A model generated the notes under the pieces. It ran no database searches and was not told the origin of the DNA. It saw only the letters and a program-made list of their open reading frames with translations. Shown here piece after piece: positions 31,832 to 43,574 of a stretch of 64,000 bases of DNA. Positions within the stretch are counted from its first letter, which is position 1. Each line of letters opens with the position of its first letter. The stretch is from Tupaia tana (Eukaryota > Chordata > Mammalia > Scandentia > Tupaiidae): contig JAKSZU010000003.1 of NCBI GenBank assembly GCA_026018925.1, forward strand, positions 191,848,139 to 191,912,138, written 5' to 3'. The position numbers were made by a program, and so were the translations under genes.

Positions 31832-32140
31832 CAGGGCCAGCAGATAGTGTAGCGGTTATGTCACTGGAGTCTCACATGGCCAACCATGGTTTGAGACCCA
31901 GACTCGGAGGCTTGAAACTCATGCCAGGCTTGTATGTGTGCATGCCCAAGATCCCAAGAGGAGAATGGAGGAGAAGGGATTGCAGAGTAGCCATCCTCCT
32001 GGCGGGGGTGGAGGGGTTGGGGGGGATGGGGGTGATCTCTGGCCATCCTCCCGGGGGATGATTTCTCACTTTCTTTCTCTCTCTCTGTCTTTGTCTCTTT
32101 AGCAAGCGAACATGCCCTATAGCAAAAAAAAACTCTCTAA
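31832..32140 (+). mobile_element. SINE-B with internal duplication
   Basis: The GGCCATCCTCC..GGGGGTGAT block occurs twice (about 31990-32062), lengthening the palindrome region by about 45 bp. Confidence 0.88.
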
Positions 32141-33264
32141 AACAAAAGTGAAATTCAGGACCAATCTCCGAAGGCCCTGGCTTTGGAAATATGTATGTTA
32201 GGATCTCATATTTCCATCATGCTCTGAGTGGGCAGCTAGTTCATCCACTCTGTTGCATCCACAAGAAGGTTCCTTCTAGTGACACCACCTACAGATAGTG
32301 GAAGAGCACTGGGAGACATGACGGGAGCAAGGATAAACCCCCAGATCCCAGATGGAAAGCTAACTGACCCCAGAGTTTTCCTTTTTTTCTCTGTAAATTT
32401 GAATGATAGATAGCTGGGCAGTATCAGATGTGATGTCTGGAAAAAGAATCCTTAGCAGCAGTAAGAAGTGCTGAAAGACATCACAAGGAGTAATATAGGT
32501 ATAATTCAGGCTGTAGCAGAGAATTTTAATAGATTAGAGGGTGGGGAGCCCAAATGAGATCAGCTAGAAAGTTGGTGAGAAGGGGCGACGGCCTGGCCTA
32601 GAGGACGGGCAGTAGGAGTGAGATGTAATGGGTTTGAGAGCTATTAAGAGGTACAAGCTATAGGATCTAGTGCCTTCGGCGGGACGTGGAGTAACAGGAT
32701 GGTACCAAGACCATGAGTGGAAAAGTGGAGAGAGGTAAGCAGAGTTCAGTGAGTAGAGAATTCAGAGGAGAGTTTCCATGTTGGTTCCATGTTGGAAAAG
32801 TTGTGATCTAGGTCCCTTGAGAAACATCCAGATAATTGTTTCATCTTTCGTAAACAGTTGGATAACCAGGTCTGGAGTTTAGCAGAAAGAACAGAGCTGG
32901 AAATACTCTCTTTTGTGTCACCATCAACCCAGGGCCCAGCCTGTCTGCTCTAAAGAATAAGCCCAACCCTGGCCCCAGGGGAAGAAGCAGGTTCCCTGAG
33001 TACTTCAGTATGGGTGGAAACAGGTTTAGCAGGTCTGGTTCAAGAGATCAGAGTCCAGGTCCAAGTGTGCAAATAGACAGAGCCCAGGCAGAGCCACACG
33101 ACTAACTGCCCAATACCCAAGGCGCAAGGTGGAGCCAAGAGGGAATGCTCAGGGTTGACCATCTCACCAGAGCCAGCGAACAACATTTTCAACAAGCATT
33201 AACAGAGAACTCCGCATCAACCCTCACTCTTCTCTCCCAGAACTGAAAAGCAGCTGGGGTAGGA
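32141..33264. other. 1.1-kb SINE-free island
   Basis: No ORF, exon or repeat recognised. A direct TTTCCATGTTGG / GTTCCATGTTGG duplication lies at about 32773-32798. Confidence 0.5.
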
Positions 33265-33500
33265 AGGGCCAGCCCCATGATCTAGTGGTTACTGAGCCAG
33301 ATCCCATATGACTGGCTGACTATAGTTTGAATCCCGCCCCAGTAACTTGAAAAACACACTGGGCAGGTGTGTAGGCGTACCCCAAATCCTGGCAGGATGG
33401 AGAAATGAAGGACAAGGGATTCCGTCATGACCACGCCCACTTTCTTCTTTTCTGGCTGGCTAGTATGCATGCACCCTCTGGCAATTAAAACAAAAACCAA
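33265..33500 (+). mobile_element. SINE-C, reference copy
   Basis: GGCCAGCCCCATGATCTAGT head; GTTTGAATCCCGCCCCAG B-box region; ACTTGAAAAACACACTGGGC; CCTGGCAGGATGGAGAAATG; end CACCCTCTGGCAATTAAAAC. It is more diverged than any B copy. Confidence 0.85.
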
Positions 33501-33530
33501 GGGGAGGGACATGGCCTAAAAAAGCAAATA

Positions 33531-33930
33531 TAGGGCCGGCCCATGGTGTAGCAGTTAAAGACTATGAATACGGATCAGGATCCCACATGGCTAACTACAG
33601 TTCAAATCCTTATGCCGGAGGCTTGAAAAACATGCAAGGGGAAAAGCAGTTAAACATAGTGGTTATGTCGTTGGACTCCGATATGGCCAAGCACAGTTTG
33701 AGTCCCGGACCAGTGGCTTAAAACTCATGCTGGGTGTGTGTGCACGTGTGCCCAAAATCCCAAGAGGAGAATGGAGAAAGGACTATGGCATGGCCGTCCC
33801 CTCTAGGGGATGATTTCTTACTTTCCTTCTCACTGTTTCTGTTCTACAGAAAAATAAAGAAAAAAGGGTGACAGTGTGACCATGCCCCATAAGGGAAGGG
33901 GGTACATTCTCTCAATTAAAAAAAATAATA
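33531..33930 (+). mobile_element. SINE-C split by SINE-B
   Basis: C head 33531-33638; B/C insert 33639-33867; C end 33868-33930 (CCATGCCCCATAAGGGAAGG). Confidence 0.75.
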
Positions 33931-33964
33931 AAAACAAATTTAATTCTCACTTTACCCTTTTGCC

Positions 33965-34152
33965 TGTAACACAGTGAAATGTGTTGAATGAGAGTCTTTC
34001 CCAAAAGATGTGTCCACCTGGAACCTGTGAATATGAACTTATTTGGGGAAAGGGTGCTGATGTAATTAAGTTAAGGAGCTCAAGATGAGATCATTGTGGA
34101 TTAGGGTGGACCTAAAATCCAATGACAAGAGTCCTTATAAGTGACAAAAGAG
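33965..34152 (+). mobile_element. MLT1-type (ERVL-MaLR) LTR, 5' part
   Basis: Strong textual match to MLT1: ACCTGGAACCTGTGAATATG, CTTATTTGGGGAAAGGGT, GATGTAATTAAGTTAAGGA, ATCCAATGACAAGAGTCCTT. Non-coding LTR of an ancient endogenous element. Interrupted at 34152 by a SINE-C nest; resumes at about 35080. Confidence 0.85.
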
Positions 34153-35079
34153 GGTCAGCCCATGGTCTAGTGATTAAGGATCTGGATTCTACATAGATGA
34201 CTATGAGACTCAAGTCCCAGACACAGCAGCTTGAAAAACACACTGGGCACGTGTATATGCACGCCCAAAACCTTTTTTATTTTTTTAAAGAATTATTTAT
34301 TTATTTATCTTTAATTTGTTATAGGGCACATGTGCTCATCAGAGAGAGACAGAGAGGGAGAATGAATAAACAAGCTACCAGGTCCTGGACTTGAACCACA
34401 GATGGACATATTGGAGTCCAGCACCCTTAACCATCCATGACACCTACTGGGCCCTATACCCAAAATCTTAAAAGGGATGCTGTCAGGTGCCATAGTGGTT
34501 AAGAGTGCTGGACTCCCACATGGTCGACCATGGTTTGAGTCCCAGACCTGGCGGGTTGCTTTCTCACTGTCTTTCTCTCTCTCTCTCACTCTGTCACTCG
34601 CTGGTCAAATTAAAATAAATAAATAAATAGATAAATAAATTGAAATAAAATAATTCTCTTAAAACAAAATCTTTTTTTTTTTTTTTTTTTTGGAGAGGTT
34701 TTCGCTATAGGGCACGTGCACTCGTCAGAAAGAGACAAGAGAGACAGAAAGTGAGAAATCACTCCCCAGGGGGGGATGGCCACACCGCAATCCCTTCTCC
34801 TCCATTCTCCTCTCGGGATCTTGGGCACGCACGCACACGCACCTGGCTTGAGTTTAAGCCACCAGGTCTGGGACCTGAACAGTGGTCGACTACATAGGAG
34901 TCCAGTGACATATCCATTACGCCATCTGCTGGTCCCAAAAGAAAACAAAATCTTAAAAGGAAGTACAGATGGAGAAGGGACTACAGCGTGACTCTTTCCC
35001 ATGGTTATGCTTTCTCCCTTTCTCTGTCTAAGTCTCTCTCTGGTGAGCATACACACTCTAGCAAATTACAAAAAACAAA
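34153..35079. mobile_element. SINE-C nested in MLT1 and itself holding three SINEs
   Basis: C host pieces 34153-34275, a short piece near 34458-34474, and 34950-35079. Inserts: A-like minus 34276-34457 (B-type TTTGTTATAGGGCACATG 3' end), A plus 34475-34670, B minus 34675-34938. Confidence 0.85.
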
Positions 35080-35364
35080 GAGACAGAAGGGAAGACACAA
35101 AGAAGAGAAGGTCATGTGAAGATGCGAAGTGCAAGGCAAAGATTGGAGTTACACATCAAGTAATGCTAAGGACTGCCAGCAACACCAGAGATGTGGGAGA
35201 GGCATGGACAGACTCTCTCAGCGTCTCCAGAAGCAGCCAACAACCCTGCTAACACCTAAATTTTAAGTGCTGGCCTGAAGAACCATGAGGGAATACATCT
35301 CTGTTGTTTAAAGCCACTCAGTTTGTAGTAATTCATTAGAGCAGTCCTAGAAAACTAATACAGA
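35080..35364 (+). mobile_element. MLT1-type LTR, 3' part
   Basis: Continues with AAGACACAAAGAAGAGAAGG, GTGAAGATGCG, then CTCTGTTGTTTAAAGCCACT, CAGTTTGTAGTAATTCATTA and the terminal GAAAACTAATACAG. ACAAAAGAG / ACAAAGAG at the two break points is the probable TSD of the inserted SINE-C. Confidence 0.85.
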
Positions 35365-35374
35365 TGATATCTTT

Positions 35375-35853
35375 TTTCTTTTTTTTTTTTTTTTGAAGTG
35401 ATTTTTTTCTATAGGGCATGTACACTCGCTGGAGAGACAGAGAAAGAAAGTGAGAAATTACCTCCCCCGGGGGGATGCTCACACAATCCCTTCTCCTTTC
35501 TTCTCTTGGGATCTTGGGCACAATCACACACACGCCCAGGGTGAGTTGTTTTGTTTTGATTTTCCGGCATGAGTTTTAAGTCTCTGGGTCTGGGACTCAA
35601 ACCATGTTTGAATACATGGGAGTCCAGTGACATAACCATTGCACCATCTGTTGGTTCCATAAACCAATACAGATGCTATCTACTACTCAATTTTTTTTAA
35701 AGACGATTTTGCCTTTGGGTGCATATGCGCACCAGAGATAGAGAAAGAGACAGTGAAAAATCACCCCCTGGGGGATGGCCACATTGCAATCCCTTCTCCT
35801 CCATTCTCCTCCCGGGATCTTGGGCATGCACGCACACACATCTGCTGACCCCA
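35375..35853 (-). mobile_element. SINE-B, then internally deleted SINE-B
   Basis: 35375-35658 has a duplicated GGTGAGTT..GCATGAGTTTT segment separated by TTTTGTTTTGATTTT. 35690-35853 lacks most of the head (CACACACATCTGCTGACCCC). Confidence 0.82.
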
Positions 35854-35856
35854 AGT

Positions 35857-36043
35857 TTAAACAAACAAAAAAATTATTTATTTAATGTTATTCATTATTC
35901 ATTTATTATTATTCTTATTTGACCATAGAGAGACAGAAACAGACAGAAAGTGAGAAGGTAAGCTACCAGGTCCAGGACTCTAACTGTAATCAGTCACATG
36001 GGAGTCTAGCACCCCAACCACCATGCCACATGCGAGGCCCCCG
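35857..36043 (-). mobile_element. SINE-A
   Basis: Ends CCACATGCGAGGCCCC; diverged head. Confidence 0.82.
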
Positions 36044-36463
36044 CCACTCAATTTTAAGTAAACATTTTCAGCCAGAAAACCCTGAAACACAATATACAGA
36101 GACTAAGACATAGAACTAGAATAAGAGAATAAAAAAAACATACAGAGAAAGAAGTGGGCCCTTAGCTGCTCCATCTAAGTCCTACTCAGACTCCTGAAGT
36201 AGCTCAATTTGTTGATCTCTCTTGGGTCTGTCTCTGCTTCTAGTTGACATGGTTAGCTTAATGTTGAGAGAAAATAACACAACTAAGGGCTGGTGGAAGC
36301 ACACAAGAGAGACAGCGACATCCCGTGCGTGAGAAATGGATTTCCAAGAGGGTGAGGTGCCAACTAGTACCTTATTTGGGTCTCTCTGTCAGGAAGCACT
36401 CTGGCTTCCCAGGTGCTAATCTATGCTTCTATAGTAGTGGTGGTTTGGGGTGGGGGTGCTACC
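36044..36463. other. unique stretch
   Basis: No gene recognised. Confidence 0.4.
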
Positions 36464-36480
36464 AAGAATATAAGGGTCCT

Positions 36481-36672
36481 GAGACCAGCGAGTGGTGTGG
36501 TGGTTAAGGCGCTGGACACTCCTGCGTGGCTGATCATGGTTCGCGTCAAGAACCTGGTGACTTGCTTTCTCACTTCCCCTGCCCCCTCCCTCTGTGTCTC
36601 TCTCTAGTCAAATTAAAATGAATGAATGAATAAATAAAATTAAATAAAATAATTCTTTTTTAAAAAAAGAAT
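36481..36672 (+). mobile_element. SINE-A with 18-bp TSD
   Basis: AAGAATATAAGGGTCCTG at 36464-36481 and 36667-36684. Confidence 0.94.
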
Positions 36673-36719
36673 ATAAGGGTCCTGTCTATAAAAATTTGCT
36701 TTTCTTTCTTATTCAATTG

Positions 36720-36988
36720 TTTTTTTTTTTTTTTGGAGAGGTTTTTTTGCCATAGGGCGCGTGCGCTCACCGGACAGACAGAGAGAGACACAGAGAGACA
36801 GAAAGCGAGAAATCACCCCCCGGGGGGATGGCCACGCCGCAATCCCTTCTCCTCCATTCTCCTCTTGGGATCTTGGGCACGCACGCACACGCATCCGGGG
36901 TGAGTTTTAAGACACCGGGTCCAGGACGCAAACCGCGGTCAACTACGTGGGAGTCCAGCGACATAGCCATTACGCTAACTGCTGGTCC
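36720..36988 (-). mobile_element. young SINE-B with perfect 16-bp TSD
   Basis: CTTATTCAATTGTTTT at about 36709-36724 and 36989-37004; near-consensus sequence with intact CCCCCCGGGGGG. Confidence 0.95.
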
Positions 36989-37012
36989 CTTATTCAATTG
37001 TTTTAAAGGCTT

Positions 37013-37038
37013 TCTTTTTTTAATTATTTTATTTAACT

Positions 37039-37073
<35 letters not shown>

Positions 37074-37471
37074 TTTTCATTTGACCAGAGAGGAACAGAA
37101 AGAAAGAGAGAGAGGAAAACTGAGAAAGCAAGCCACCAGGTCCAGGACTCGAACCATGGTTGGCCATGTGGGAGTCCAGTACCCTTAACCACCGTACCAC
37201 CTGCAGGCCCCTCTTATTTAATTTTTATTTATTTGTTTGTTTATTGATATTTGCCATGAAGCATGTGCACTGACTGGATAAAGACAGAAAAAAAAACCCT
37301 CAATGGCACATGGTCAGGCTGAAATCTCTTCTCCTCCATCTCTCCATCTGTTGGGATTTGGGCCATGCACATACATATGTCTGGTGTGATTTTCGAGCCA
37401 CCAGGTCCATGACTTGAACCATGGAGTTGGCTGTATGGGATCCCTTAACCTCCATGCCACCTGCTAGTCCC
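37013..37471 (-). mobile_element. SINE-A with (ATTT)n, then SINE-C
   Basis: 37013-37211 A with (ATTT)n at about 37035-37077; 37213-37471 C. Confidence 0.85.
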
Positions 37472-37852
37472 AGAGACATATTTCTAAGGTAGAGCCAATA
37501 GCTCTTACAAAAGGATTGGGTGTAGGGAAGACAAAACTTATAGACCCATTTGGAAATGCTAAACAGACCATTGTATCTGGGCTCTGGAGCTCAGCAGAAA
37601 GTCCTACGCTAGAGATATAAATCTGAGTCATGGCGGCTTGAAGCTGGGACTGGTGAGATCACCTACAAAGGAGTGTGGGTGAAGAGGGGGACAGAGGCCT
37701 GAGCTTTGGGAAAGCCAGCATCAAGAGCAGGGATTATGTACTCTGCTTACACCAAGGAAACTCTTATGACAATGCCAAGCCTCATCCCCAGAGTTCCTGA
37801 TTTGTTTTGGAATAGACCCTGTTTTTCAGTTTAAAAAAAAAAAATCCTAGTC
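37472..37852. other. unique stretch
   Basis: No gene recognised. Confidence 0.4.
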
Positions 37853-38109
37853 AGGGGCAAACAGGGTGGTTAAGGTACTAGGGCTCGCACATGGCCCGCC
37901 ATAGTTTGAGTCCCAGATCCAGCAGCTTGAAAATCACACTGGGCACATGTGCATGCATGCCCAAAATCCCTAGAGGAGAATGGAGGAGAAGGGATTGCAG
38001 TGTGGTTGTCCTCCCTGAGGGATGATTTCTCACTTTTTCTCTTTCTGTCTTTGTCTCTTTCTGCCAAGCACATACGCCCTATGGAAAAACAAACAAACAA
38101 CAAAAACAT
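37853..38109 (+). mobile_element. SINE-C
   Basis: GGTGGTTAAGGTACTAGGG head; CGCCCTATGGAAAAACAAAC end. Confidence 0.82.
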
Positions 38110-38330
38110 CTTGTCCCGCTGTGGTGCTACAAGTAGGCACCACCATGCAATACTGATGCCACATGGTAGGCCCAGGTTTGGATACCAGGTCAACCTGAAT
38201 CAGAGTGTGCACCTGTAGGTACCTGTAATCATGGCTGGCTGAAATGTGAGGGGGAAGATTGCAGGGTAGCAAAACCTGTCAGGGGTACCCCCACCTCTGG
38301 AAATAAAAAGCTTAAAAAGAAAATCCTTAA
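38110..38330 (+). mobile_element. SINE-D copy
   Basis: GCAATACTGATGCCACATGG, CCAGGTTTGGATACCAGGTC, GCACCTGTAGGTACCTGTAA, TCATGGCTGGCTGAAATG, GAAGATTGCAGGG. It aligns with the copies at 5425 and 41120. Confidence 0.55.
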
Positions 38331-38589
38331 GCAATTCCAATATGCAGCCAAGACCTAGAACTACCCATACAGTGATCAGGAGAAAGAGAGCCACAAAGGA
38401 GGACTGTGTGAGCAATGCAGGAGGTAGGAAAAAAGTCAGAGGAATATAGTCCCGGAAGCCAAGTGAACAAGGGAGGAGTTCAACTGTGACAAACCAGAGC
38501 AACAAACCAGAGCAACTATTGAATAGACTTGGAAAGGTGGTGGCCTTCAGCCTTTGGGGACCACTTCCCCTGCCATCTTTCCTTTACTG
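38331..38589. other. unique stretch with a small tandem duplication
   Basis: ACAAACCAGAGCA is repeated back to back at about 38490-38516. No gene recognised. Confidence 0.45.
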
Positions 38590-39246
38590 ACTGTTTTTGT
38601 TTTTGTTTTTGTTTTTGTTTTTGTTTTTAAGAGAGAGATTCTTGCTATATGGTGTGTGCGCTCACCAGAGAGTCAGAAAGTGAAAAAAATCATCCCCTGG
38701 GAGAATGACTACTCCTCAATCGCCCCACTCTCCTCTCTGAATTTTGGGAACATATGTGCACACGCCTAATGAGTTTCAAGTCCCCAGGTCCAGGACTCAA
38801 ACTGCAGTCAACCACATGGGAGTCCAACACCTCAACCACCACACCACCTGCTGGTCCCTACTATGATGATGATGATGATGATTTTAATTTGCTATAGGAC
38901 ATGTGCATTCACCAGATAGAAACAGAGAGACAAAGAGAAAAAGTGATAAAGCAAGTCACCAGGTCCAGGACTCAAATCAAACCACGGTCAAACATATAGG
39001 AGTCTGACCTCTTCACCAACACACCACCTGCTGGCCCTCCTTTTGTGATTCCTTTTTTATTTTTTTTAAAGAATTATTTTATTTAACTTTATTTATTTAT
39101 TTTTAAAATTTGACCAGAGAGGGACAGGGTGAGAGAGAGAGAGAGAGAGAGAAAGTGAGAAAGCAAGCTGCCAGATCCAGGACTCAAACCATGGTCATTT
39201 ATGTGGGAGTCCAGAGCCCTCAGCCACCACGCCACCTGTAGGCCCC
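38590..39246 (-). mobile_element. SINE-B/C, hybrid A/B and SINE-A in tandem
   Basis: 38590-38848 B/C with (TTTTTG)n tail; 38862-39041 A body with B 3' end (GCTATAGGACATGTGC) and (ATG)n; 39053-39246 A. Confidence 0.82.
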
Positions 39247-40149
39247 CTTATTGATAAATTCTGTAGGTCCTAGGCAGTTTGAAGTGAATTGATAGGATTC
39301 TGGCCTAGATATTTTATGTTGTAGATGACTTCAAAGGTGGCAACTGGGTAATTCATGGAATCCTCCTACCCACCACCCCACCATTCGGAGGGAGAGAGAC
39401 TGCTCCTTTCATCAGTTCCTTTTATCTTTATCTATAGGTTTGAAGTAACTGCCCTTTCTATAAGAGTTTGAGGGATGTTTATTTGCACTATTGATTTCAA
39501 AAAGACCAAAAATTTTGGAGAGCACAAAGCTCAACTTTGAACTCCTGGATAAATAAATCATTGTTTATGTCTCCTTTTATCTCTGCAAAGTTTTGGAGGA
39601 AAAAAAGAGCATTAAAAAGCTGCCCCAAGGAACTGCTTTTACAAAACCAGGCCAAGACCATATCATTAGTGGCAACGAACCCAATGTTTCATGGTTAATT
39701 GAGCAGATCAGAGCACTGAGGAGCCGGCTCCGGAGACTGGGCACCTGGAGGCAGTTTAAACTTTTTGAAGTTTTGGCCAACAGCTCCCAGAACCTGTCAG
39801 CCAAATCTCACCATGGGTTTCACACTGTAAGAAGAGACAAAGAGGCCATCCTCTAGAAGCCTCAACTTTCCCCCCATAGCCTCCAAGGATAAAGGAGTGA
39901 AACCTAGACTGTGATCTTGGAAAGAAGGATGGAGCCATGTTGAGAGCTAGAATTCTGGAGGTGGAGGGAGGAGAGAAGTTTCCAGCATTTCATGGAGTTT
40001 CCTTCTTCTGTTCTTGAACTCAAGTGCCTCCTTGAATCTGGTGTCCTTGTCCTCTGCTCCACGTTCATACAGAGCCTTGGAAGTGGGACCTTTGCTTTTT
40101 TCTTTCTTTAAAGCTGCTGCTTTGCGGTGTTGTTTTCTTTTTCTTTCTT
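39247..40149. other. SINE-free island with two unrecognised ORFs
   Basis: A plus-strand ORF at 39593-39856 contains the Arg-rich ALRSRLRRLGTWRQFKLFEV. A minus-strand ORF at 40198-39947 contains the Lys-rich KERKRKQHRKAAALKKEK. Neither matches a family I recognise, and neither has clear splice or poly-A context. Confidence 0.4.
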
Positions 40150-40340
40150 TAGTACCTCTGTAAGCGAGAGAGAAAGAGGGACAGAGAGGTAGTGACAAAG
40201 AGACAGCATCCGTAAAAGTTCATGACACCATGATCCACTCCAACTTCAGCCAGCACTAGATCATAGATGTGTACACATGATGTGTTGAGGGAGGTCTCCT
40301 GATTGGAACCCATATGGTCAGCCACTCGGAGTGTTGCCAG
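40150..40340 (-). mobile_element. SINE-D copy
   Basis: Reverse complement reads CATATGGGTTCCAATCAGGA, GTACACATCTATGATCTAGT, GCTGGCTGAAGTTGGAG, then a CT-rich 3' end, parallel to the copy at 41120. Confidence 0.45.
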
Positions 40341-41119
40341 CCTTTAAGTAGAACCTTTCTCAGGTGACCCTGAAGTCTTCCCACCAGGTCAGAGCAACCC
40401 CGAAGGCCTTGGTGTTCCTACCTCCTCCTCTATCCCCTGCAAGGAACGCCTATCTCACACCCCTCCAAGGACCCTCCGTCTGGGTGTGCTTGCTTGTCTC
40501 TGCAACTCCAGGAATAACTGTGAGGCTGAACCCTGTGGGCCTGCAGACTGACTTTCCCACACCAGTCCAGCTTCACTCACAGCTTCTGCGGCCGGCCGAG
40601 GGCAGGCCTGGAGCCATGAGGGATGGAGTGGCTCCGAGCCTGTGGCACGTTGCTGGGATCGGATGCATTATTTATGACACTGGTGTCAGCATGGCTCCCA
40701 GGCACCAGGGGAAATGGAAAAGGCACTTGGGCTTGTGCTGATTAAACTAAATATTTAAACAGGAATCAGGAATTGAGACAAAATCCATTTTTCTTCAGTA
40801 AGGCAGAGAGTGCCACAAATGATTTCCAGGCTGGGGACAAGGTAAACACCATCCAGATCCTAAGGGAAAGCTGGAGTCCGTGGCCTGTGGCTCTCCGCCA
40901 TAGTCAGCTTCCAGCTTCCTCTCTGTAGCAGACCCAAAGGGTTTGCAGAGGACTCCGAGTAGAAGTGGGGAGGACAAAGAGAGGCAGAGGATTGGTTTGA
41001 GAGCCACCGAGAACAACAGATATGAGCAACGGAGATGGGGAGACACAGAAGAAATAAAGGCTACATTCATGTCTCTGTTTTTTCTCCCAGAAACCTCCAT
41101 CTCCTTGTCTCAGAAGGTC
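40341..41119. other. unique stretch
   Basis: GC-richer DNA with GGCCGGCCG at about 40590. No gene recognised. Confidence 0.4.
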
Positions 41120-41347
41120 TTTCCTAGGGCTGGACAGTGGTTCGAAGGTACAACTTGATGCTCCGTGAGGCTGGCCCATGTTGGAAGTTCCTGTGTTCAC
41201 AACCAGTGACCTCCCTGGGTTCACCAGGCTTGTGTATGCCTGTGATCCTGGCTGGCTGAGTGGAGCATGATGTCAAGACTTTGTTGGGGGGTGCTATTTG
41301 TCCTTTCTCTCTCTCTCTCTCTGCTCATTGAAGAAATGAGTAAATAA
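41120..41347 (+). mobile_element. SINE-D copy
   Basis: GCCCATGTTGGAAGTTCCTG, TGGGTTCACCAGGCTTGTGT, ATGCCTGTGATCCTGGCTGG, CTGAGTGGAGCATGATG, CT run and ATGAGTAAATAAG tail. Confidence 0.55.
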
Positions 41348-41644
41348 GGGGCTGGCAGATGGCGTGGTGGTTAAGGGTGCTGGACTCCCACATGGCCAAC
41401 CATGGTTTGAGTCCCGAACTTGGTGGCTTGCTTTCTCACTTTCCCTCTCTCTTTCTCTTTTGATCTATACTTCTCTGGTCAAATCAAAATGAATAAATAA
41501 AGTTAAATAAAGCAATTCTTTAAAAAACAACAACAAAAAGAATAAATAAAGCTCTTAAAAATTTAGGGGCCAGCAGGAGGCGTGGCGGTTAAGGGCATTG
41601 GACTCCCACATGGCCTGCTGTGGTTCGAGTCCTGGACCTGGCGA

Positions 41645-41693
<49 letters not shown>

Positions 41694-41770
41694 TGTGTCC
41701 TTCTCTGGTCAAATTAAAATAAATGAAAATGAATAAATAAAGTTAAATAAAATAACTCCTAAAAAAGTTT
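41348..41770 (+). mobile_element. two SINE-A copies
   Basis: 41348-41545 and 41564-41770; the second has (CT)n at about 41648-41690. Confidence 0.9.
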
Positions 41771-42499
41771 TAAACAAGTGTGCTCTACCGCATATGCCCA
41801 TGTTCTGATTAGCTGGCAGGAGGGTGATAGGATGTTGGGCAACCATGAAGCAACCCTCGGGTCTTGATTCTTCCTATCCCACCTGAGGTAGCCCATAATC
41901 AGGAGGCTGCCCTCCACCCTCTGCACACAAACACACATCAGACCCTTCACGGGGTACAGGGCCCTCTGTGTAGAGCATCCAAGACAATTCAGATTTCAGG
42001 AAGGAAGAGATTGCAAAAGGACATTTTTCAGGTGGAAAAAAAAAAAAAACAGTTGACATTGTTCTGGCATTTCCTGCTGCCTCTTTTCCTCCCTGTGGGG
42101 TCCCTCACTTGCATTTCCACAGCAGTAACAATCCCTAATCTCCAGGGATGTGCTTTTTCTCAGTCCTGAGGTGAACAAGTGCCCTTTTCCTCCTTTCCTC
42201 TAAGGACAGCTAAGACAGGCTGACATTTTCCAAATTAACTTATATAAGAATTTAGGAAACAAAAGGAAATAATTGCAGAAGATACAGATGCATAAGTTCA
42301 GTTCAGCTCAACATTTATTGAGATTTTCGTGTTTATAGTCACAGTTGGGGTTGTCTTGATAAATGAAGTAGAACTGTAGAACTTGAGTTCACCATCCAGT
42401 GGAAGAGGCAGGCAGGCACTGAGGCAGGAAGAAAGTTAGAAAATGGAAATGGGAAAGGGTGCCAGAGTTCTGCCTATGTGGCTAAATAGAAAAACCCAT
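41771..42499. other. unique stretch
   Basis: No gene or repeat recognised. Confidence 0.4.
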
Positions 42500-42790
42500 T
42501 AGGGAGGCCAGCAAGTGGCAAAGTGGTTGAGACGCTGGACTCACATGTGGCCAACCATGGTTCAAGTCCTGGACCCAGAGCCTTGAAATTTATGCCAGGT
42601 GCATGTGCATGTGTGCCCAAAATACCCAGAGGAGAATGGAGGAGAATGGGTTGAGGCAAGACCATCCCCCCAGGGGTGATTCCTCACTTTCTGTCTCTCC
42701 AGTGAGCACATGCCTGCTAAAGCAAATATCTCTCAAGAGAATAAAAAAAATTAAAAAGAAAAAAGAAAGAAAGAAAGCAAAGTAAAACCC
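42500..42790 (+). mobile_element. SINE-B/C
   Basis: AAACCCATTAG on both sides; the 3' end is shortened to TGCCTGCTAAAGCAAATATC. Confidence 0.85.
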
Positions 42791-42829
42791 ATTAGAGAAG
42801 AAAATTTCCTACCCCAGGTGATAATAGGC

Positions 42830-43019
42830 TGGAGATATCTAGCACATAGTGGGCCCAGTAGATGATCACCAGTTAAGGAATTGTAAACCCCATGAAAAGT
42901 AACTACAGGGGCCCTTGAGCCACTTTCTTTCTTGTGCTGGGGCCACTTCCTCTTATCTCTCAGCTCAGGAGTATACTTTCGCTTTTACTTAATAAACTAC
43001 CCTTTGCTTTCACTATTTT
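42830..43019 (+). mobile_element. probable ERV LTR fragment, left part
   Basis: CTTGTGCTGGGGCCACTTCC, then TTTCGCTTTTACTTAATAAACTACCC and TTTGCTTTCACTATT, which has the look of an R-U5 region. It is interrupted by nested SINE-A copies and resumes at 43375 with the duplicated TGCTTTCACTATT. Confidence 0.45.
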
Positions 43020-43374
43020 TTTTATAATTATTGATTTTATTTTATTTATTCATTCATTTTCTTTTTTTTAATTTCTTAAAATTTACTCATTTATTTAATT
43101 TGACCAGAGAAAGAGACATAGAGAGGCGGGGGTGGAAGGAGTGAGAAAGCAAGCCACCAGGTCCGGGACTCGAACCATGGTCAGCCATGTGGGAGTGTCC
43201 AGCGCCTTAACCATCATGCCACCTGCTGGTCCCCTCATTCATTTATTTTAATTTGACCAGAGAGAGACAGAGAGAAACAGTGAGAAAGCAAGCTGCCAGG
43301 TCCAGAACTCAAACCGTGGTCAGCCATGTGGGAGTGTCCAGTACCTTAATCACCATGCCACCTGCTTGTCTCTG
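43020..43374 (-). mobile_element. SINE-A nested in SINE-A
   Basis: Outer pieces 43020-43064 and 43235-43374; inner 43065-43234. The outer copy duplicated TGCTTTCACTATT of the host LTR. Confidence 0.85.
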
Positions 43375-43560
43375 CTTTCACTATTGGCATGTTTGATTCA
43401 ACTCTGTGTCCAAAACAAGAATGTGGACATCATTGAAGCCATCCTGCAACAGCATGAGTACATATCTGGTTATAACCTAATAAGATAGGGGCCATGAGAG
43501 CACAGAGCTGGGAGCAAGTAATATGGAGCAAGTAATATGGCCTACTGTAGAGGTGGGGCT
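43375..43560 (+). mobile_element. probable ERV LTR fragment, right part, and flank
   Basis: Resumes with TGCTTTCACTATTGGC..GATTCAACTCTGTGTCC. Farther right, GAGCAAGTAATATG is duplicated in tandem at about 43512-43541. The right boundary is uncertain. Confidence 0.35.
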
Positions 43561-43574
43561 GGTTGGAGAAGGCT

